In this document: positions 61,210-64,000 of the stretch, piece after piece | Layout: each line of letters opens with the position of its first letter | Numbering within the stretch: position 1 is the stretch's first letter | NCBI GenBank assembly: GCA_021776245.1 | Contig: JAJFGF010000048.1 | Coordinates: forward strand, 62,001-126,000 | Source: Hyphococcus sp. | GTDB lineage: Bacteria; Pseudomonadota; Alphaproteobacteria; Caulobacterales; Parvularculaceae | DNA: 64,000 bases | Direction of reading: 5' to 3' | The notes under the pieces: generated by a model | Told to the model about the DNA's origin: nothing | What the model saw: only the letters and a program-made list of their open reading frames with translations | Database searches by the model: none | Made by a program: the position numbers and the translations under genes

Positions 61210-63342
61210 ATGGAAGCTTTTGTTGTCTTACTGCCCTTGTTTGGCGCGATGTTCGCGATGCCCGTCGGGCGCGCCTTTGGCTATCGCGCTTCGGAATTGC
61301 TGACGACCGGCTTTATGTTGCTGGCCGCAATCGGCGCGTGGCTGGTATTCTTTGATGTCGGCCTTGGCGGCGGTGAAGACCGAACCATACCGCTGTTTAC
61401 CTGGATCGGTTCCGGCGCATTTCAGGCGCAATGGGCGATGCGTATCGACACTTTGTCGGCGGTGATGCTGGTTGTTGTGAATTCGGTTTCGTTCCTCGTT
61501 CACTGGTATTCCATGGGCTACATGAAGGATTATGGCGAGCAGCCGCGGTTCTTCGCATATCTCTCACTCTTTACTTTCGCCATGCTGACGCTTGTGACAG
61601 CGGATAATTTCCTGCAGCTGTTTTTCGGCTGGGAAGGCGTTGGGCTGGCGTCTTATTTGTTGATCGGATTCTGGTTCAAGAAAAAATCCGCCAATGATGC
61701 GGCGATCAAAGCGTTTGTCGTCAACCGCGTTGGCGATTTCGGTTTTGCCCTCGGCATTATGTGCATTTTTTACGTGTTCGGATCGATCGACTTCGATACA
61801 GTTTTCGGCGCCATTGCCGCGAACAGCGAAGCCGTTCCGTTCGGCCAGGCGGCGGGCGCGCCGATCCAGGAATTGACCATCAATTTCCTGGACAATGACT
61901 GGCACGCCCTGACGGTGATTGGCGTGCTTTTGTTCATCGGCGCTATGGGAAAATCAGCGCAGTTTTTCCTCCACACCTGGCTGCCCGACGCCATGGAAGG
62001 CCCGACGCCGGTTTCCGCGCTTATTCACGCAGCGACGATGGTGACCGCCGGTGTCTTTCTCGTCTGTCGTTGTTCGGTCATTTATGAATATGCGCCGGAC
62101 GCAGCCGCAATGGTGACGCTTGTCGGCGCGGTCACGGCGTTCTTTGCGGCGACAGTCGGTCTATTACAGGACGATATCAAAAAGATCGTTGCCTATTCGA
62201 CCTGTTCCCAGCTCGGATATATGTTCTTCGCGGCCGGCGTCGGCGCTTATGACGCGGCGATGTTTCACCTGTTCACCCATGCCTTCTTCAAGGCGCTTTT
62301 ATTCCTTGGTTCCGGCGCCGTCATAATCGGCATGCATCACGAGCAGGACATCAAAAAGATGGGCGGCGTGCGTGCGCTGATGCCGTTCACGCATATTCTA
62401 ATGGTGATCGGCACCATCGCGATTACAGGCATTGGCATTCCTGGCCTTGTTCTATTCGGCGCGCCGATTGGAACGGCGGGGTTCGTTTCCAAGGACATGA
62501 TCATTGAAGGCGCATTCCTCGCTGGTGAAGCGGGCAGGGCGTTCGGATATTTTGCGTTCACGCTCGGCCTGTTAGCAGCAGTAATGACGGCGTTTTATTC
62601 CTGGCGGCTTATCTTTCTTACGTTCTGGGGGCCGTCACGGGCGCCAGAGGCAGTGAGAAAACATCCGCATGCGGTGCCCGATACAATGATGGCTCCGCTC
62701 GTGCCGCTGGCGATCGGCGCCCTGGCGGCTGGCGTCGCCTTCTATGGTAATTTTGTCGGCGATAAATCCGAATCCTTCTGGAACGGCGCCCTCTATGAAA
62801 AAGCTGAGCAGCATGAAGCGCCCGTTGCAGACCATCCGCAAGCGGATGGTCATGGCGCGGTTGACACCCACGCGGCGGAGACATCCGACGACAGCGCTGA
62901 AGGTGAGGAAGAAGCAGCAGAAGATCATGGCGGCGGGCATCATGTCCCCGTTTGGGTCTTGTGGTCGCCGTTCTTCGCCATGGTATTGGGCACAGGCGCT
63001 GCGGCGCTGCATTATTTGCGCGGCGATCCGCTGCGGCCGGGCCTGTTGCGCCCTGGCGGCATGATCTACGGATTTCTCAAGAACAAATGGTATTTTGACG
63101 AAATCTATGACTTTTTACTGGTGAAACCGGCATTCGCATTCGGACGCTTTTTGTGGAAGGAAGGCGACGGCAAAACCATTGACGGCGTCGGCCCAGACGG
63201 CATCGCAGCATTGGTGGCCGCCGGCGCCCGGCGCATCGTGAAAATTCAAAGTGGTTATCTTTATCACTATGCCTTTGCGATGCTTGTCGGCATCGCCGTC
63301 TTTGTCACCTTTATGCTGATCATGGCCGGGGGCGGACAATGA
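61210..63342 (+). CDS. nuoL: NADH-quinone oxidoreductase subunit L
   Basis: A 710-residue antiporter-like proton-pumping subunit with the lateral helix. The core contains FFGWEGVGLASYLLIGFWF (Glu of TM5), FLHTWLPDAMEGPTPVSALIHAATMVTAGVFL and HLFTHAFFKALLFLGSGAVI (Lys in TM8). An acidic, His-rich loop (~residues 535-580: EQHEAPVADHPQADGHGA...EEEAAEDHGGGHH) precedes the last helices. It overlaps nuoM by four bases. Confidence 0.97.
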   Translation: MEAFVVLLPLFGAMFAMPVGRAFGYRASELLTTGFMLLAAIGAWLVFFDVGLGGGEDRTIPLFTWIGSGAFQAQWAMRIDTLSAVMLVVVNSVSFLVHWYSMGYMKDYGEQPRFFAYLSLFTFAMLTLVTADNFLQLFFGWEGVGLASYLLIGFWFKKKSANDAAIKAFVVNRVGDFGFALGIMCIFYVFGSIDFDTVFGAIAANSEAVPFGQAAGAPIQELTINFLDNDWHALTVIGVLLFIGAMGKSAQFFLHTWLPDAMEGPTPVSALIHAATMVTAGVFLVCRCSVIYEYAPDAAAMVTLVGAVTAFFAATVGLLQDDIKKIVAYSTCSQLGYMFFAAGVGAYDAAMFHLFTHAFFKALLFLGSGAVIIGMHHEQDIKKMGGVRALMPFTHILMVIGTIAITGIGIPGLVLFGAPIGTAGFVSKDMIIEGAFLAGEAGRAFGYFAFTLGLLAAVMTAFYSWRLIFLTFWGPSRAPEAVRKHPHAVPDTMMAPLVPLAIGALAAGVAFYGNFVGDKSESFWNGALYEKAEQHEAPVADHPQADGHGAVDTHAAETSDDSAEGEEEAAEDHGGGHHVPVWVLWSPFFAMVLGTGAAALHYLRGDPLRPGLLRPGGMIYGFLKNKWYFDEIYDFLLVKPAFAFGRFLWKEGDGKTIDGVGPDGIAALVAAGARRIVKIQSGYLYHYAFAMLVGIAVFVTFMLIMAGGGQ

Positions 63343-64000
63343 TTGAACAACTGCATTCAGATCAGCCCTGGCTCAGCCTGCTTACTTTTGCGCCATTGAT
63401 TGGCGCATTAAGCATCATTTTGCGCCGGATGATGTCACGCACTGATGAGAATGGCGTGATCGTCGATCCCAAGGAAGCTGCGCAGATCGATACCAACGCC
63501 CGCAGGATTGCGCTGGGCATTACCTCGCTGACCTTCCTCGTCTCCCTTGGCGTTTACGCTCTTTATGACTCATCGTTTGCCGGATATCAGCTTGTCGAAG
63601 AAGTTCCGTGGCTCGGCGGCGGCATCAAATATAAGATGGGCGTTGACGGCATTTCGATTTTGTTCGTTCTCTTGACGACTTTCATCATGCCGATCTGCAT
63701 TCTCTCCTCATGGGACTCGATCAAGTCTCGTGTCGCCGACTACATGATCGCGTTTCTCGTTCTCGAGACATTGATGATCGGCGTCTTTTGCGCGCTGGAT
63801 TTGTTTCTGTTTTATTTCTTCTTTGAGGGCAGCCTCATTCCGATGTTCCTGATTATCGGAGTCTGGGGCTCAAAAGGCACGAAAGAGTTCGCCGGCATCA
63901 CAATGCCGAGCCGGGTCTATGCGGCGCTGAAATTTTTTCTTTTTACGCTCCTCGGCTCGCTCCTGTTGCTTGTTGCGATGGCGTGGATGTATGCGGAAGT
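63339..64000 (+). CDS. nuoM: NADH-quinone oxidoreductase subunit M, N-terminal part (cut by window end)
   Basis: The ATG at 63339 overlaps the nuoL stop (ATGA). The visible 220 codons read MIEQLHSDQPWLSLLTFAPL and include MGVDGISILFVLLTTFIMPI, AFLVLETLMIGVFCALDLFLF and FFEGSLIPMFLIIGVWG, where the Glu is the key proton-pumping residue of TM5. The frame is open to the window end. Confidence 0.96.
   Translation, partial: MIEQLHSDQPWLSLLTFAPLIGALSIILRRMMSRTDENGVIVDPKEAAQIDTNARRIALGITSLTFLVSLGVYALYDSSFAGYQLVEEVPWLGGGIKYKMGVDGISILFVLLTTFIMPICILSSWDSIKSRVADYMIAFLVLETLMIGVFCALDLFLFYFFFEGSLIPMFLIIGVWGSKGTKEFAGITMPSRVYAALKFFLFTLLGSLLLLVAMAWMYAE

Overview
This 64 kb window comes from the chromosome of an alphaproteobacterium. 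The evidence is a mitochondrial-type complex I gene set in canonical nuoA-to-M order, an NAD-dependent formate dehydrogenase of the FdsGBA type, NuoE with a long C-terminal tail, a GCGCATTTCC...GGAAATGCGC-type dispersed palindrome, and moderately GC-rich coding with frequent GTG/TTG starts. I suspect a relative of the Hyphomonadales/Parvularculales/Caulobacterales, but the genus cannot be fixed from sequence alone.

Layout. (1) 1-5.8 kb: the end of a respiratory nitrate reductase operon (narG 3' end, narH, narJ, narI), followed by an alginate-export-type outer-membrane porin and a hemerythrin-like protein. (2) 6.1-13.7 kb: soluble NAD-linked formate dehydrogenase fdsGBA, its maturation factor fdhD, and formate-tetrahydrofolate ligase fhs. 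Formate can be oxidised to NADH, with nitrate as a possible terminal acceptor, or pulled into one-carbon metabolism. (3) 13.9-18.6 kb: a homogentisate dioxygenase behind a palindromic operator, a small CC/CPWCG protein, an alcohol dehydrogenase and a fumarylacetoacetate-hydrolase-family protein, which suggests tyrosine/homogentisate breakdown. (4) 18.7-26.2 kb: housekeeping and unknown genes, including an Atl1/MGMT-like protein overlapping a TonB receptor, an esterase, a glycine-zipper lipoprotein, a curA-like reductase, and a divergent EF-G paralog lacking the usual catalytic histidine. (5) 26.5-39.6 kb: tRNA-Asp, then a type I secretion locus. A membrane fusion protein and two different ABC half-transporters are divergent from a 1963-residue cadherin-repeat/RTX adhesin and a TolC-like channel. 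(6) 39.7-64 kb: a cytochrome c lipoprotein and the complex I genes nuoA to nuoM (cut by the window end).

The complex I locus is the most unusual part. It keeps canonical gene order but is split by inserted genes: a four-helix-bundle (S23) gene framed by inverted heptad repeats between nuoC and nuoD; small membrane and zinc-ribbon proteins; an HU protein with a histone-H1-like tail after nuoF, ending at a clear terminator; an acyltransferase, a GNAT and a sulfotransferase between nuoF and nuoG; a tandem pair of GIN-domain (DUF2807) proteins between nuoG and nuoH; and an ArnT-like glycosyltransferase, a GT2 and a methyltransferase on the opposite strand between nuoI and nuoJ.

The strongest candidates for something poorly described are the S23 element with complementary heptad ends inside the nuo operon, and the two T1SS ABC proteins, which between them have lost the Walker A lysine, both Walker B glutamates and both LSGGQ motifs. 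All functional statements are based on motif recognition by eye; no database search was run.
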